A DNA stretch of 64,000 bases from Adhaeribacter rhizoryzae. Lineage in GTDB: Bacteria; Bacteroidota; Bacteroidia; Cytophagales; Hymenobacteraceae. This document shows, one piece after another, positions 26,807 through 35,351 of the stretch. The notes below the pieces were generated by a model, which made no database searches, was not told the origin of the DNA, and worked only from the letters and a program-made list of their open reading frames with translations. Position 1 is the first letter of the stretch. Each line of letters begins with the position of its first letter. Both the position numbers and the translations under genes were made by a program. The stretch is taken from the NCBI RefSeq assembly GCF_008629685.1, contig NZ_VWSF01000003.1, forward strand, positions 1 to 64,000, read 5' to 3'.

Positions 26807-28126
26807 TTAATGATTACCTAAGCGTCTTTGCCTTTTCTTTTTGCGGTAATTTTTCAGTTGTTGCGGCACGTAGTCGAACGTCTGCTCCGGCTGCAGAAAA
26901 GCTTCCAGAATTTTGTTTAGCTCGGATAACATGGTATTACTATCAGGTTCCTGCCTTTTCATGACCTCTTGCGGAGAAGATGATTTTTGATATTTTCTTT
27001 TCCTAGTTTCTGGCTGCTCCGACCCAATTCTTTCAGCTTGGCTTAAGGTTTGATTGGGAGCAGCAGGCAGCTGAATGCCACACCTTTCCTGGATACCGGG
27101 CGCACTATATTTTTTACCCAGGTCGCTGCCCTTGTATACGCCTTTGGTGCGGTGGTCAACGTACGTAATACCATAGATACGACCATCCTTACTTAGTTGT
27201 AAGACCAGGCTAATTCCTTCTTTTTTCAGGCGGTCCTTTAAACCAGCCAGCGAAATATTCGGTTGCTTTAAAAAAGTTAAATCTACAGCATTTTTCACCC
27301 GGACTTTACTTGGTTCCCGGGCGGTTTGGTTCAGTTTAAATTTACTTTCTAAATATTTCAGCGTGGGTTGCTGGTAAAAAGCACTGGCTTTAATGGGCAC
27401 CCCTACCCTATTTCCCTGTTCATCCAGGAGCCGGTACAGCAAGCCCCGGTGCTGGTACATTTTGGAATGCTCGCTGCCTCGGTCGGCTTCCACGTTGTAT
27501 TGCCTAAGCACGGCATTGAGCTCCGGCAAGGAGGTGTATTTATACTCCTGGAGTACCTTGTTTAACACTTGGCCAATGGCTCTTCTGGTTTCCGATTTGC
27601 CGTACTGAACCTTCTGAACGGAGACTGGTTCCAGGTCAGAAAGCTGCCTTTTTGAATGGTCTTTTGCCTTCACCAGCCCAAAACTTTGCTCGATTTCTTG
27701 GCGGGCTATTTCAGAAACATTTTTACCCAGGTTATGCAAGGAAATCCGTTTGCCATCCGGTTGAATATTAGTCGTTACCAGGTGCACGTGCGGGTGCGCT
27801 GCATCGTGGTGCTGGTAGACCAGAAAAGGCTGCTCCCCAAAGCCAATCTTCTCCAGGTAAGCCGTTGCTATCTCTTTTAACCTGTCGGTGGGTAGCTGTT
27901 CAGAGGGGTCAAAATTCAGGGAGATATGCACGCTGTTTACTTTTGTCCTTTCGTTTAAGCTTGCCTGTTTCAGCAATCGGTTAAGCTTCTGGGAAATAGT
28001 TAAGGCTTCCACCTGCTGCACATAATTCCCGGCCAAAATACATTCGGCTTTCCCTTCTTTCACCTTTTGTTCATTATAATTAAAAGCCCGCCGGAGGTTG
28101 CGGCTGGTATGAATTACTGCAACCAT
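26807..28126 (-). CDS. mobB: MobB-like relaxase, mobilisation nuclease
   Basis: A 439-residue relaxase that should nick the transfer origin and attach covalently to the transferred strand. The N-terminal relaxase domain has the metal-binding histidine motif AHPHVHLVTTNIQPDGKR near residue 113. An upstream block SVHISLNFDPSEQL and the N-terminal MVAVIHTSRNLRRAFNYNEQ are typical of Bacteroidota MobB relaxases, including a tyrosine at about residue 17. The C-terminal part (from ~270) is basic and low in complexity, ending YRKKKRQRRLGNH. Its start overlaps the end of the accessory gene mobA by 13 bases. The gene order of accessory protein, relaxase and coupling protein matches other Bacteroidota elements. 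Confidence 0.88.
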   Translation of the reverse strand: MVAVIHTSRNLRRAFNYNEQKVKEGKAECILAGNYVQQVEALTISQKLNRLLKQASLNERTKVNSVHISLNFDPSEQLPTDRLKEIATAYLEKIGFGEQPFLVYQHHDAAHPHVHLVTTNIQPDGKRISLHNLGKNVSEIARQEIEQSFGLVKAKDHSKRQLSDLEPVSVQKVQYGKSETRRAIGQVLNKVLQEYKYTSLPELNAVLRQYNVEADRGSEHSKMYQHRGLLYRLLDEQGNRVGVPIKASAFYQQPTLKYLESKFKLNQTAREPSKVRVKNAVDLTFLKQPNISLAGLKDRLKKEGISLVLQLSKDGRIYGITYVDHRTKGVYKGSDLGKKYSAPGIQERCGIQLPAAPNQTLSQAERIGSEQPETRKRKYQKSSSPQEVMKRQEPDSNTMLSELNKILEAFLQPEQTFDYVPQQLKNYRKKKRQRRLGNH

Positions 28127-28503
28127 ATTGCTTCTATTTTCGCCATCCTATTTTTGATTTCCGCCACTTTTTCCTGCAGTAATTTTTCCTCCATTTCCCA
28201 GGTTAGCAGCCAGCTCCGAAACTCGGGTAGCTGGCTCAAAGTATGCAGCTTTTTCACGGCCTGGTTGAAGTTGTTACCAATGCTGTTCAACTCCTTTCGT
28301 AGGGTTATCAACTCAGCCATAAACTCATCCAGCGATTGGTTGCGGTGATTAATGGTAACTGGTTTTTGCAGCAATATTTTGCGGGCGTAATCACTTATTT
28401 CCCGGCAAGTAGTCTGGTGAAAGTGGCGGTAAATTTGCTCCTGTTCCTGGGGCTTTAAGCGCAGGTGCAGCCACTTGGTACGGTTGTCATTTTTCGCTTC
28501 CAT
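28114..28503 (-). CDS. Relaxosome accessory protein (BacMobC/MobA-like)
   Basis: A 129-residue basic protein that should bind the transfer origin and recruit the relaxase. The first 50 residues (NDRTKWLHLRLKPQEQEQIY, REISDYARKILLQKPV) have the ribbon-helix-helix-like pattern of BacMobC-type mobilisation proteins. The block FMAELITLRKELNSIGNNFN followed by QAVKKLH is the usual conserved middle of the family. A helical C-terminus follows. It is translated just upstream of mobB, with which it overlaps by 13 bases. Naming of this family varies (MobA in Bacteroides elements, MobC elsewhere). Confidence 0.82.
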   Translation of the reverse strand: MEAKNDNRTKWLHLRLKPQEQEQIYRHFHQTTCREISDYARKILLQKPVTINHRNQSLDEFMAELITLRKELNSIGNNFNQAVKKLHTLSQLPEFRSWLLTWEMEEKLLQEKVAEIKNRMAKIEAIWLQ

Positions 28504-28534
28504 TACCTAACTTTCTTCACAATTTTAATCTTCT

Positions 28535-28723
28535 TTATACTTGGCGCTGCTCCGCCTCCGACTCTGGAGGAAAGGACTGAATTTCCTGGTGGTGATACAA
28601 CCATACATCTTGCCGATTGCACCAAAAACCGCAATCTTTCGGCCCGTAACTGGTGCTGCAGGCATTATCAGCGGAAATTAGCAGAAAGCGGCGATGCTTT
28701 AGTAATGCCCTTCGCCCTTCCAC
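28535..28723 (-). CDS. Possible small cysteine-containing protein (62 aa)
   Basis: This frame fills the gap between the primase gene and mobA. It starts with GTG 11 bases after the primase stop. The product contains four cysteines (CSTSYGPKDCGFWCNRQDVW) but no known motif. It is in the same direction as its neighbours, and this is the main argument for it. The same interval could instead be untranslated and carry part of the transfer origin, as oriT often lies just upstream of the relaxosome gene. Confidence 0.3.
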   Translation of the reverse strand: MEGRRALLKHRRFLLISADNACSTSYGPKDCGFWCNRQDVWLYHHQEIQSFPPESEAEQRQV

Positions 28724-28733
28724 AAAAGGTGTT

Positions 28734-29639
28734 TTAATGCAGGTTGTTTTTGAGACTTTTCCTTTGCGTTTTACCCTGGTTAATCAACCATTCATTTAAG
28801 TCTTTGCAAGGCCGGTATAAAGCACTTTTATCATGGTACTGGAGACTTATGTCTAAAGCTTTTTGCGTTATTTTTAGGCCGGCAGCATCCCGGTCCAAAT
28901 AAAGATTAATGGTCTGGTGCTGCTCCAAGAAAAGTCGTGCTTTTTCAAAAAAAGAGATCGAATTCAGCACCAGAAAATCCATTTGTCTTTGGGCAGATGG
29001 GGAAAGTACTTTCAGGTAAGATAGAAAGTCGAAAAAACCTTCGAAAACCGCCACTTGCGGGGCACCGTTTTGGAAGGTAGTAATGCCTTTGGGAGAGCTG
29101 CTGATTTTGAAATAAGGATGCCGTAATTCATAACCTCCAGCATCATTTCGAAACCCAATGGCTACGTATTCTTTATCTTTTAGCTGGTAGCTGATTTCCT
29201 GGCAATATTTTTTTGCCAGGTCCAGGGTAATGCAGCGTTGCTGAACGTAACGGCACAAAAAAAAGGACCAGAGCGGTCTTTCCTTTAAGATGCTAATCGA
29301 GTGTTCATTTGCTTCCCGGTTTACATTTTCCCGGATAATAGCCGGTCCTTGAACAGAGAGGGTTCCAGGTAAGTGGTGTAACAATTCACTTACGGTACAG
29401 CCATGATAACGAATGGCAAAGTCAATCAGGTTACCACCTTGCCCTAAGCCATGGTCGTACCAGCAGTTGTGCTTTTGGTTCACTTTAAAAGAAGGGGTTT
29501 TCTCCTCACGCAAGGGCGAAAGATACCAGTAATCCTGATTCTTTACTTTTACCGGGTGGTGGCCTAATTGAGCCAGATAGCCTACCAGGTCTATCTGCCG
29601 GGCTTCCGCGCAGGAAGCCGATTGCTTTCTTGTCTCCAT
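28734..29639 (-). CDS. DnaG-like primase with CHC2 and toprim domains
   Basis: A 301-residue primase of the kind carried by conjugative transposons (compare TraP of CTnDOT by general type), probably priming replacement-strand synthesis after transfer. The N-terminal zinc-finger-type region shows WYLSPLREEKTPSFKVNQKH followed by NCWYDHGLGQGGNLIDFAIR (about residues 38-80), the CHC2 pattern. The toprim part has AVFEGFFDFLSYLK near residue 198 and TINLYLDRDAAGLKI near 246, with the expected glutamate and DxD. It ends shortly after KDLNEWLINQ and lacks any helicase-binding domain. It is the first gene of the leftward mobilisation unit and is divergent from the small gene at 29797. Confidence 0.85.
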   Translation of the reverse strand: METRKQSASCAEARQIDLVGYLAQLGHHPVKVKNQDYWYLSPLREEKTPSFKVNQKHNCWYDHGLGQGGNLIDFAIRYHGCTVSELLHHLPGTLSVQGPAIIRENVNREANEHSISILKERPLWSFFLCRYVQQRCITLDLAKKYCQEISYQLKDKEYVAIGFRNDAGGYELRHPYFKISSSPKGITTFQNGAPQVAVFEGFFDFLSYLKVLSPSAQRQMDFLVLNSISFFEKARLFLEQHQTINLYLDRDAAGLKITQKALDISLQYHDKSALYRPCKDLNEWLINQGKTQRKSLKNNLH

Positions 29640-29725
29640 AACTTCACTTTATCCTGCTCTCAGACAACAGTGAAGTTAAACAGCGCCTATGACATTTACC
29701 TATCATGGCCGGATTTTGGCCATGA
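29640..29725. promoter_or_regulatory. Two inverted repeats, candidate oriT or divergent regulatory site
   Basis: AACTTCACT at 29640-29648 is inverted as AGTGAAGTT at 29669-29677 (20-base spacer). TCATGGCC at 29703-29710 is inverted as GGCCATGA at 29718-29725 (7-base loop). Both lie in the 157-base gap between the leftward mobilisation genes and a rightward small gene. Transfer origins typically combine such inverted repeats with a nearby nick site. A promoter-operator function for the divergent genes is equally possible. Confidence 0.4.
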
Positions 29726-29796
29726 CTGTTTTCTACCGGGAGCGTATATTTTCATAACCAAAAAATTAAGCTAATATTCATCTAAAGCAGAAAATC

Positions 29797-30111
29797 ATGT
29801 TAACCACTGATGATGTAGCCCGGGTGTATGATACCATACTGAGTATTCCGGGCATGAACGAGAAAGTAAAAATAGATTTAAAAATTACCCGTAAAAATGC
29901 TTTGCTACTAAATCGGATAATTCAGAGAGGGTTGAGTAGTAATAATGAAGAAGATTCCACCGACCTGCTGGATAAGGTTCCGCAAGATGCCTTACAGGAA
30001 CTAGCCTCTCTAGCAGAGGAGTGTTTAAAGAAAGCAGGATTAACTGAGTTTAGTGAAAAGTTAAAAATGTTGGATGGGAAACATTCAAGCCCTACAATCG
30101 GGAATGTATAA
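29797..30111 (+). CDS. Hypothetical protein of conjugative elements (104 aa)
   Basis: A 104-residue acidic, helical protein beginning MLTTDDVARVYDTILSIPGM and NEKVKIDLKITRKNALLLNR. I have an impression that similar short proteins accompany Bacteroidota transfer genes, but no function is known to me. It has no signal peptide or membrane segment. It is divergent from the primase and convergent with a lipoprotein gene 19 bases away. The start is the first ATG after a purine-rich stretch (AAAGCAGAAA). Confidence 0.6.
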   Translation: MLTTDDVARVYDTILSIPGMNEKVKIDLKITRKNALLLNRIIQRGLSSNNEEDSTDLLDKVPQDALQELASLAEECLKKAGLTEFSEKLKMLDGKHSSPTIGNV

Positions 30112-30130
30112 TAATCCGGTGTTTGCAAGC

Positions 30131-30661
30131 CTACTTTCTTTTCTCTAATTGCCACTGGTTACCTTCCAGGATAAAAAAAGCTTTATTGGTGGGTTTCCGG
30201 TTAAAGCGGGTAGGCTGAAGGGTGGCAAAGGGTGTTAGATTTATATAAGCAGTTGTATATTCTGCTACAGCACTTTTTCCATCAGGCTGGGTTTTCAAAG
30301 AGGTTATTTCCACCAGTTCTTCATCTGCTAATTTCACCTTTTGAATGTAAAGGTGTTTATCGGCTTCCGGGGTCTCTAACAAGTAAGGCTGCGCATTGGG
30401 AGTAAATTTAATCAAAGGTTTTCCAAGCTCACTTATTTTTTGAGTTTGGCTTATAATTACAACACCAGCTTTATCCAATCCGGCTTCTATCGTCTTTCGG
30501 GCATGTTGAGGGTCGCTGCAGTAAAGGTCATAGTCAATTACTTTAGGATATTGCTGGTCTTGCTGGACCAACTGAAAAGCCTTTTCTGAGGTTATTTCAT
30601 TGGAAGTACAACCTGCTAGTATTAAACAGGTTAACCCCAACATGGCAGTTACCTTTTTCAT
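30131..30661 (-). CDS. Putative lipoprotein (176 aa)
   Basis: The N-terminus MKKVTAMLGLTCLILAGCTS is a lipoprotein signal with lipobox LAGC, so the mature protein begins at Cys18 and is membrane-anchored. The mature part has a helical LQ-rich start and a region of alternating residues (LYIQKVKLADEELVEITSLK), and ends with FILEGNQWQLEKRK. The pattern suggests a small beta-rich fold, but I recognise no family. It stands alone between conjugation-associated genes. Many Bacteroidota elements carry lipoproteins near the transfer genes; a role in transfer or entry exclusion would be speculation. Confidence 0.7.
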   Translation of the reverse strand: MKKVTAMLGLTCLILAGCTSNEITSEKAFQLVQQDQQYPKVIDYDLYCSDPQHARKTIEAGLDKAGVVIISQTQKISELGKPLIKFTPNAQPYLLETPEADKHLYIQKVKLADEELVEITSLKTQPDGKSAVAEYTTAYINLTPFATLQPTRFNRKPTNKAFFILEGNQWQLEKRK

Positions 30662-30805
30662 AGCAAATGGATTTAGATTTCTATTCTAAAATACTTAAAT
30701 TTTACTTTATTGTAAAACATTAAAGATTAAAAGGGAGAAAACCGTTTACTTTTAGTTCATTTAAGATTCTTAAACCATCAGCGCCCGGTCGATTGGATGA
30801 ATGAA

Positions 30806-30836
30806 ATGGAAGGATGGAATGGAAGGATGGAATGAG
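30806..30836. repeat. 13-bp purine-rich tandem repeat
   Basis: ATGGAAGGATGGA occurs twice without mismatch (30806-30818 and 30819-30831) followed by a partial third unit. It lies just left of the inverted repeat at 30852-30915. A similar purine-rich stretch (GATGGGATGGGATGAGG, about 36522-36538) precedes another hairpin at 36564. Confidence 0.55.
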
Positions 30837-30851
30837 ACGGGGCGCCACCTT

Positions 30852-30915
30852 ACAGGTGTACGGGCTGCCAGCCCTTTTTATAGTTAATAAATTATCTGGC
30901 AGCTGGTACACCTGT
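30852..30915. promoter_or_regulatory. 20-bp inverted repeat in the lipoprotein-GNAT gap
   Basis: The left arm is ACAGGTGTAC + GG + GCTGCCAG (30852-30871), and the right arm is CTGGCAGC + TG + GTACACCTGT (30896-30915). All but about one of the base pairs match. The 24-base loop begins CCCTTTTTA, and the smaller hairpin GGGCT/AGCCC with T5 (30862-30879) overlaps it, so alternative structures are possible. It lies in a 520-base gap between a leftward lipoprotein gene and a rightward acetyltransferase, with no other gene in the gap. Confidence 0.6.
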
Positions 30916-31183
30916 TCTGATGAACATTCTTGCAATCTGTTATAATTAAACCATCATAAAAAAATCATAATTTTTAACAAATAAATGATTGTTACCAATT
31001 TTTCAAAGGAACCAATGTTTATGCCATTTAGTTGTCATCCAAACACATATAAACCACCCCAGCTTTCCTGACTCTAATGATAACGCAAATTTTACTTCGT
31101 TGTAATTTACCTAAAGCCTTGGTGTGGTAGTTAATGATATAAGCTACGGTGAAAAAACTTCTTTAACTTTTATTAGAACACCT

Positions 31184-31750
31184 ATGATAAAAGCAACCTA
31201 CAACGATAAAGATTTGGTGGTGGATATTCTTACCAGGTCTTTTGAATCTAACCAAAGTGTTAACTACATCGTGAAGCAGGATAAGGAACGACTAAAGAGA
31301 ATTAAATACTTAATGGATTATTCTTTTGAGGTTTGTTATTTATTTGGTAATGTCTTCCTTTCGTCAGATAAAAAAGCCTGTGCTTTGGTTTTGTACCCCG
31401 ACAAAAAAAAGACCACCTTCAAGACCGTTTTATTAGATGTAAAGCTTATTCTTAATACGGTAGGCTTCCAGAATATAAAAAAGACGCTTTCCCGGGAAAG
31501 CCTCATAAAAGGAATTCAGCCAAAAGAACACATGTATTATTTATGGTTTATTGGTGTCGATCCTAAATTTCAGCAGTCGGGCATTGGAACTTCCCTTCTA
31601 AACGACCTTATCCAGGATAGCAATCTTAAAAAAAGGCCAATTTATTTAGAGACCTCCACCTTAAAAAATTTGCCGTGGTACCAAAAGTTCGGCTTCCAGG
31701 TTTACCATGAAGCTTATTTAGGATACAAATTATTTTTTCTAAAAAGATAA
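31184..31750 (+). CDS. GNAT-family N-acetyltransferase
   Basis: Beginning at the internal ATG at 31184 (MIKATYNDKDLVVDILTRSF), this is a 188-residue acetyl-CoA-dependent acetyltransferase. The acetyl-CoA binding motif A is WFIGVDPKFQQSGIGTSLLN, with Q-x-x-G-I-G near residue 134, and the C-terminal core segment PWYQKFGFQVYHEAYLGYKL is normal for the family. The 20 residues possible upstream (from 31124) are not typical of GNATs. The substrate is unknown. The regulator gene begins 19 bases downstream, so they may be co-transcribed. Such enzymes are common cargo on mobile elements. Confidence 0.8.
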   Translation: MIKATYNDKDLVVDILTRSFESNQSVNYIVKQDKERLKRIKYLMDYSFEVCYLFGNVFLSSDKKACALVLYPDKKKTTFKTVLLDVKLILNTVGFQNIKKTLSRESLIKGIQPKEHMYYLWFIGVDPKFQQSGIGTSLLNDLIQDSNLKKRPIYLETSTLKNLPWYQKFGFQVYHEAYLGYKLFFLKR

Positions 31751-31769
31751 ATTATAAAATTTTGATGTG

Positions 31770-33959
31770 ATGTTGGTATTTGGGACAGAAATGCACCTGG
31801 TAACATTCGTTTTCCTGGTTTTAGAAATCGCGATGTTCTTTTTTCAGTTTATTTACTTCTTGTCCAGGCCTCAGGAAAAAAACAGATTCTGGTACCTGGT
31901 ATTACTATTTCTTCTGATTCTTTATAATGTAACCGGCGGTTTATTCCCGGATAAAAATTTGCCACTACCTATTATTGCCCAAAATATAATGGCCTATGGC
32001 AGCGGGTTTATAATGGCCTCCTATATTCCTTATTACTTCTATAAGGCCTTCAACTTACAACAACTGCGCTTCCATGCCTTATATGGGATTTACCTTTTCT
32101 TGATATTACCGTTTCTGGTATTCTTTGTAGTAGAGTATTCCATAAATGGTAATCTGGATTTGGCAAGACAACACGGAATTATTATTCCATTTTTCTACAC
32201 CATTGTACTACTTCTTAGCATTTTAAAAGCTACTCGGGCAAAATATAAAAGCAACCCAACAAAAAGCAATCTAACAGAAGTTGTAATAGTTTGCTGCGCT
32301 GTAATTCCATGGGCATCTATGCCCATTATGGCTTATTTTAACGCCAGTCAGCTATTGGAAGTAAGTGTATGTAACGGAGGGTTTATTATAATTACCATTA
32401 TATTTATCAGGCAATCAATACATAAGTCCAGAGAAGAATTTAGAAAGCTGCAGGAGTTAAATACTAAACTTTCCGAAAAAGTAAAGGAGAGAACCCAACA
32501 GTTGGAAGCCCTGCATGAGCAAAGAACTCATAATTTTGTAAACTTGGTTCATGAGACTAAAACACCGCTCACCCTAGTTAATAATTATCTGGATGACTTT
32601 TTACATAAGCATGGTTCAGGCGAAGAAATGGATATTATTAAAGGAGGGATACATAAACTCACAAAAGATATTACCAGCCTTTTTGATATTGAAAAGTTTA
32701 ATAAAGGAGTTAGCATTTATAATCACCACCAGATTTCAAATTTTAGCACTATTTTGAATGAAAGCTTAATTCTATTCGAACCTTACTGCCAAAAACACAA
32801 TTTAAACTTAATTAAGAATATTACTGAGGAGGTATTCATTAAGGCAGACCCCAATGCTATTAATAGAATTGTATACAACCTGATAGAAAATGCAATAAAA
32901 TTCTCCTACCCTGGCGGGATGCTAGAAGTTACTTTAAAAACTATAGAAGATAAAATATTCTTTTCGGTTCAGGATACCGGCCCAGGTATTAGTACTCATT
33001 TCCACAAAAAGATTTTTGAACCTTATTTTCAAATTAACAGAGAAACGACTAGCCTGCAAGGAATGGGTCTAGGTTTGCCAATCGTTGCGAAGGTAACCGA
33101 TAGTTTAGGCGGGCAAATACTGATTGACAGTAACCCCGAAAGAGAACCCGGAACTAAAATCAGCATCATACTCCAACGTCATTATTCAGTGCCGGGTCAT
33201 ATTACCGCGGCACCCTCCGAAACCGGAGCCCCTACTTATTACCTGGAGGATTTTACCATTAATGACACCCCTTATATGGCTAACCGCCAAACAATCTTAC
33301 TTGTAGAAGACAATAAAGCTATGTTGAACTTCCTTATAAAGAAACTAAGCTTAAAATACAACATATTCTGTTCTTTAAATGGGGCGCAGGCTTTAAAAAA
33401 ATTGCAGGACTTACCCGTAATTCCGGACCTGATTTTAACCGATATTATGATGGACAAAATGGATGGGTTTAATTTTGCGAAGGCTTTATCGGAACAGAAA
33501 CTGTTTAATCATATTCCCTTAATTTTTTTATCGGCCAAATCAACTTCGCTTGACAAAATTAAGGGTCTTAGGTTAGGCGCTATTGATATGATTCAGAAAC
33601 CCTTTTCTTCCGAAGAACTGATACAGAAAATTGACTCAGTGCTGCAGAATATAAAAAAGCAAAAAAGCGCCATACTACAAGCTGCTATTTCTAACCTGAA
33701 GATATCCCTGTTGCCGGAGGAAAATCCTATAAATCAGAATGCTCCTTCCGTTTTTGAACAAAACTGTAAACTATATAATCTAACCGACCGGGAAATTGAT
33801 ATTGTAAAACTTATCCGACAGGGTTCAAAATATAAGACAATAGCCGAAAGTTTATTTATTTCGGAACGAACCGTTAACAAACACGTGCAGAATATCTTTG
33901 AAAAAGTGGGTGTCTCGAATAAAGTAGAATTGTTAAACAAACTGGACCTGAATTCCTAA
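31770..33959 (+). CDS. Hybrid sensor histidine kinase/response regulator with LuxR-type output
   Basis: A 729-residue single-polypeptide two-component system. The N-terminal ~225 residues hold about seven hydrophobic segments (7TM-like sensor). A coiled region ELNTKLSEKVKERTQQLEAL leads to the H-box NLVHETKTPLTLVNNYLDDF with the phospho-accepting histidine near residue 260. The kinase N-box is RIVYNLIENAIKFSYPGG and the G-boxes are VQDTGPGIS and GMGLGLPIVAKV. A receiver domain follows, ILLVEDNKAMLNF to LTDIMMDKMDGF, with the phospho-aspartate near 557. The C-terminus is a LuxR-type HTH (TDREIDIVKLIRQG, FISERTVNKHVQNIFEKVGV). An in-phase GTG precedes the ATG by three bases; the ATG is preferred. 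It probably regulates nearby transfer genes, by analogy with RteA/RteB of CTnDOT, but that is inference. Confidence 0.88.
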   Translation: MLVFGTEMHLVTFVFLVLEIAMFFFQFIYFLSRPQEKNRFWYLVLLFLLILYNVTGGLFPDKNLPLPIIAQNIMAYGSGFIMASYIPYYFYKAFNLQQLRFHALYGIYLFLILPFLVFFVVEYSINGNLDLARQHGIIIPFFYTIVLLLSILKATRAKYKSNPTKSNLTEVVIVCCAVIPWASMPIMAYFNASQLLEVSVCNGGFIIITIIFIRQSIHKSREEFRKLQELNTKLSEKVKERTQQLEALHEQRTHNFVNLVHETKTPLTLVNNYLDDFLHKHGSGEEMDIIKGGIHKLTKDITSLFDIEKFNKGVSIYNHHQISNFSTILNESLILFEPYCQKHNLNLIKNITEEVFIKADPNAINRIVYNLIENAIKFSYPGGMLEVTLKTIEDKIFFSVQDTGPGISTHFHKKIFEPYFQINRETTSLQGMGLGLPIVAKVTDSLGGQILIDSNPEREPGTKISIILQRHYSVPGHITAAPSETGAPTYYLEDFTINDTPYMANRQTILLVEDNKAMLNFLIKKLSLKYNIFCSLNGAQALKKLQDLPVIPDLILTDIMMDKMDGFNFAKALSEQKLFNHIPLIFLSAKSTSLDKIKGLRLGAIDMIQKPFSSEELIQKIDSVLQNIKKQKSAILQAAISNLKISLLPEENPINQNAPSVFEQNCKLYNLTDREIDIVKLIRQGSKYKTIAESLFISERTVNKHVQNIFEKVGVSNKVELLNKLDLNS

Positions 33960-34002
33960 AATAGGCCTCTATTTACTCCTAAAACCCATTTTAGCCTTAT
34001 TA

Positions 34003-34018
34003 TACGCAATTTTGCGTA
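34003..34018. promoter_or_regulatory. Perfect palindrome TACGCAA-TT-TTGCGTA, possible operator
   Basis: TACGCAA (34003-34009) and TTGCGTA (34012-34018) are inverted around TT, within a larger near-palindrome ATTATACGCAA / TTGCGTAGGATAAT. It lies in the 139-base space between the LuxR-type regulator and the unknown 401-residue gene, 81 bases before the latter's ATG. Size and symmetry fit a dimeric LuxR-type HTH target. Confidence 0.5.
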
Positions 34019-34098
34019 GGATAATAGTATATAATAAGTATATGAAAAAACCCCTCAGATAGTCAAATTTGGATATGTAGAATATTCAAATTATTAAA

Positions 34099-35304
34099 AT
34101 GCAGTGCGGATATACTTTAGAGTGGTTGGAATCATTAATAAATAATTCTCTTAACCTTACAAAAACAGAGCTAGCCCCGGAATCAATAGCACCTGACCAA
34201 ATCAGGTTCCTGGTATCAAAAATTGAAGAAGAGAAGAACCGGCATCAATCTTTCCTGAACCAACAGGTATTTCTTCTGTTAGAAGAGGAGAAAATTGAGG
34301 TACTTATAAATCAGTATTATGCTTCCCTGGTATTTTTACACCACCAGGCCAGGCATAATAAAGGCAACCTGATTCTCAAACACCCCCTCCTGAAAGAGGT
34401 TCATTCAGCGCTTATTCTAAGTTTAGAGGAATTGACTTCTTTCCTTGAGGCTCGATTTTCAAATTATTTAAACCCGAACCAGGAGGCTTCCGGTATTCGG
34501 TTAAAAGCATTCAAAAAAGAAATAAAATCATTTTTAGCTACGGTATGGCCAACTTTAGAGAAGAAGGTAGGTGAAAAGCGCCTGACGGATATTATTTTCG
34601 TGGGTTTACAAACAGTGCTTGACAATATTAAAAAGGAAAATCCAATTTCTTTACTGGAGGTTTCTTACATAATGGATTTAATGATGGAATTAAAGAAACT
34701 TTCGGAACCAAGTACCACTACCTGTCCGGTTGCCGGCTTTAATGAAATTCTTATCAAATTAAATTATAACAGCCAAGCTTATATAAACTATTACATCCTT
34801 AGTATAACCCAAGAAATTAATGCCATTGTTGAACTGGCAGAAAAACTGGAAAAACTACTTTTTCTAAGAAAAAACTTTAACCAGATAAACAGCAAACCCG
34901 GCATAATTTTACATGTTGAAGGCAAGAATCTAATAACAACCATTAGTAACTGGTTTAACCAGGAAATTAAATTCCTGGAAAAGAAAAACCAACTAAGGTT
35001 AACCTCCCCCAAAAACGAAGCCAACAATACTAAACAATTACCTCAAGAATCGCTTAAAATCGTCAGTACTTTATCCGTCGACCAAATGAGTTTGATTTTA
35101 CGGGCAGCTGATGAATTAAGAGTTATCAAGGCTCGTTCGCTAAATGCGGTTTTTAAACAAATTGTACCCTATTTATCAACTTTGTCTAGAGAAAACATTT
35201 CATTTGATAGTATGCGCAGCAAAGCGTATACAGTTGAAGAAAAAGACAAGGAAATTGTAATTAAAACGCTTCAGCAAATGGTAAATAAAATAAAGGAGTA
35301 TTAA
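34099..35304 (+). CDS. Large helical protein of unknown function (401 aa)
   Basis: I do not recognise this 401-residue protein. It has no signal peptide or membrane segment and looks almost entirely alpha-helical, with LLEEEKIEVLINQYYASLVF and SILLEVSYIMDLMMELKKLS-like blocks. A C-terminal segment VDQMSLILRAADELRVIKAR and SLNAVFKQIVPYLSTLSREN is notably more conserved-looking. By position it follows a two-component regulator, as rteC follows rteA/rteB in CTnDOT. The N-terminal part contains a QYYASLVFLHHQARHNKG block vaguely reminiscent of RteC, but this is a weak impression and no homology is claimed. It could be a regulator of excision or transfer. A 16-base palindrome sits 81 bases before its ATG. 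Confidence 0.55.
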   Translation: MQCGYTLEWLESLINNSLNLTKTELAPESIAPDQIRFLVSKIEEEKNRHQSFLNQQVFLLLEEEKIEVLINQYYASLVFLHHQARHNKGNLILKHPLLKEVHSALILSLEELTSFLEARFSNYLNPNQEASGIRLKAFKKEIKSFLATVWPTLEKKVGEKRLTDIIFVGLQTVLDNIKKENPISLLEVSYIMDLMMELKKLSEPSTTTCPVAGFNEILIKLNYNSQAYINYYILSITQEINAIVELAEKLEKLLFLRKNFNQINSKPGIILHVEGKNLITTISNWFNQEIKFLEKKNQLRLTSPKNEANNTKQLPQESLKIVSTLSVDQMSLILRAADELRVIKARSLNAVFKQIVPYLSTLSRENISFDSMRSKAYTVEEKDKEIVIKTLQQMVNKIKEY

Positions 35305-35351
35305 AAACAAGCAAATAGGTTAAGGGGATTAAAGAATAAAATTATAATTGA

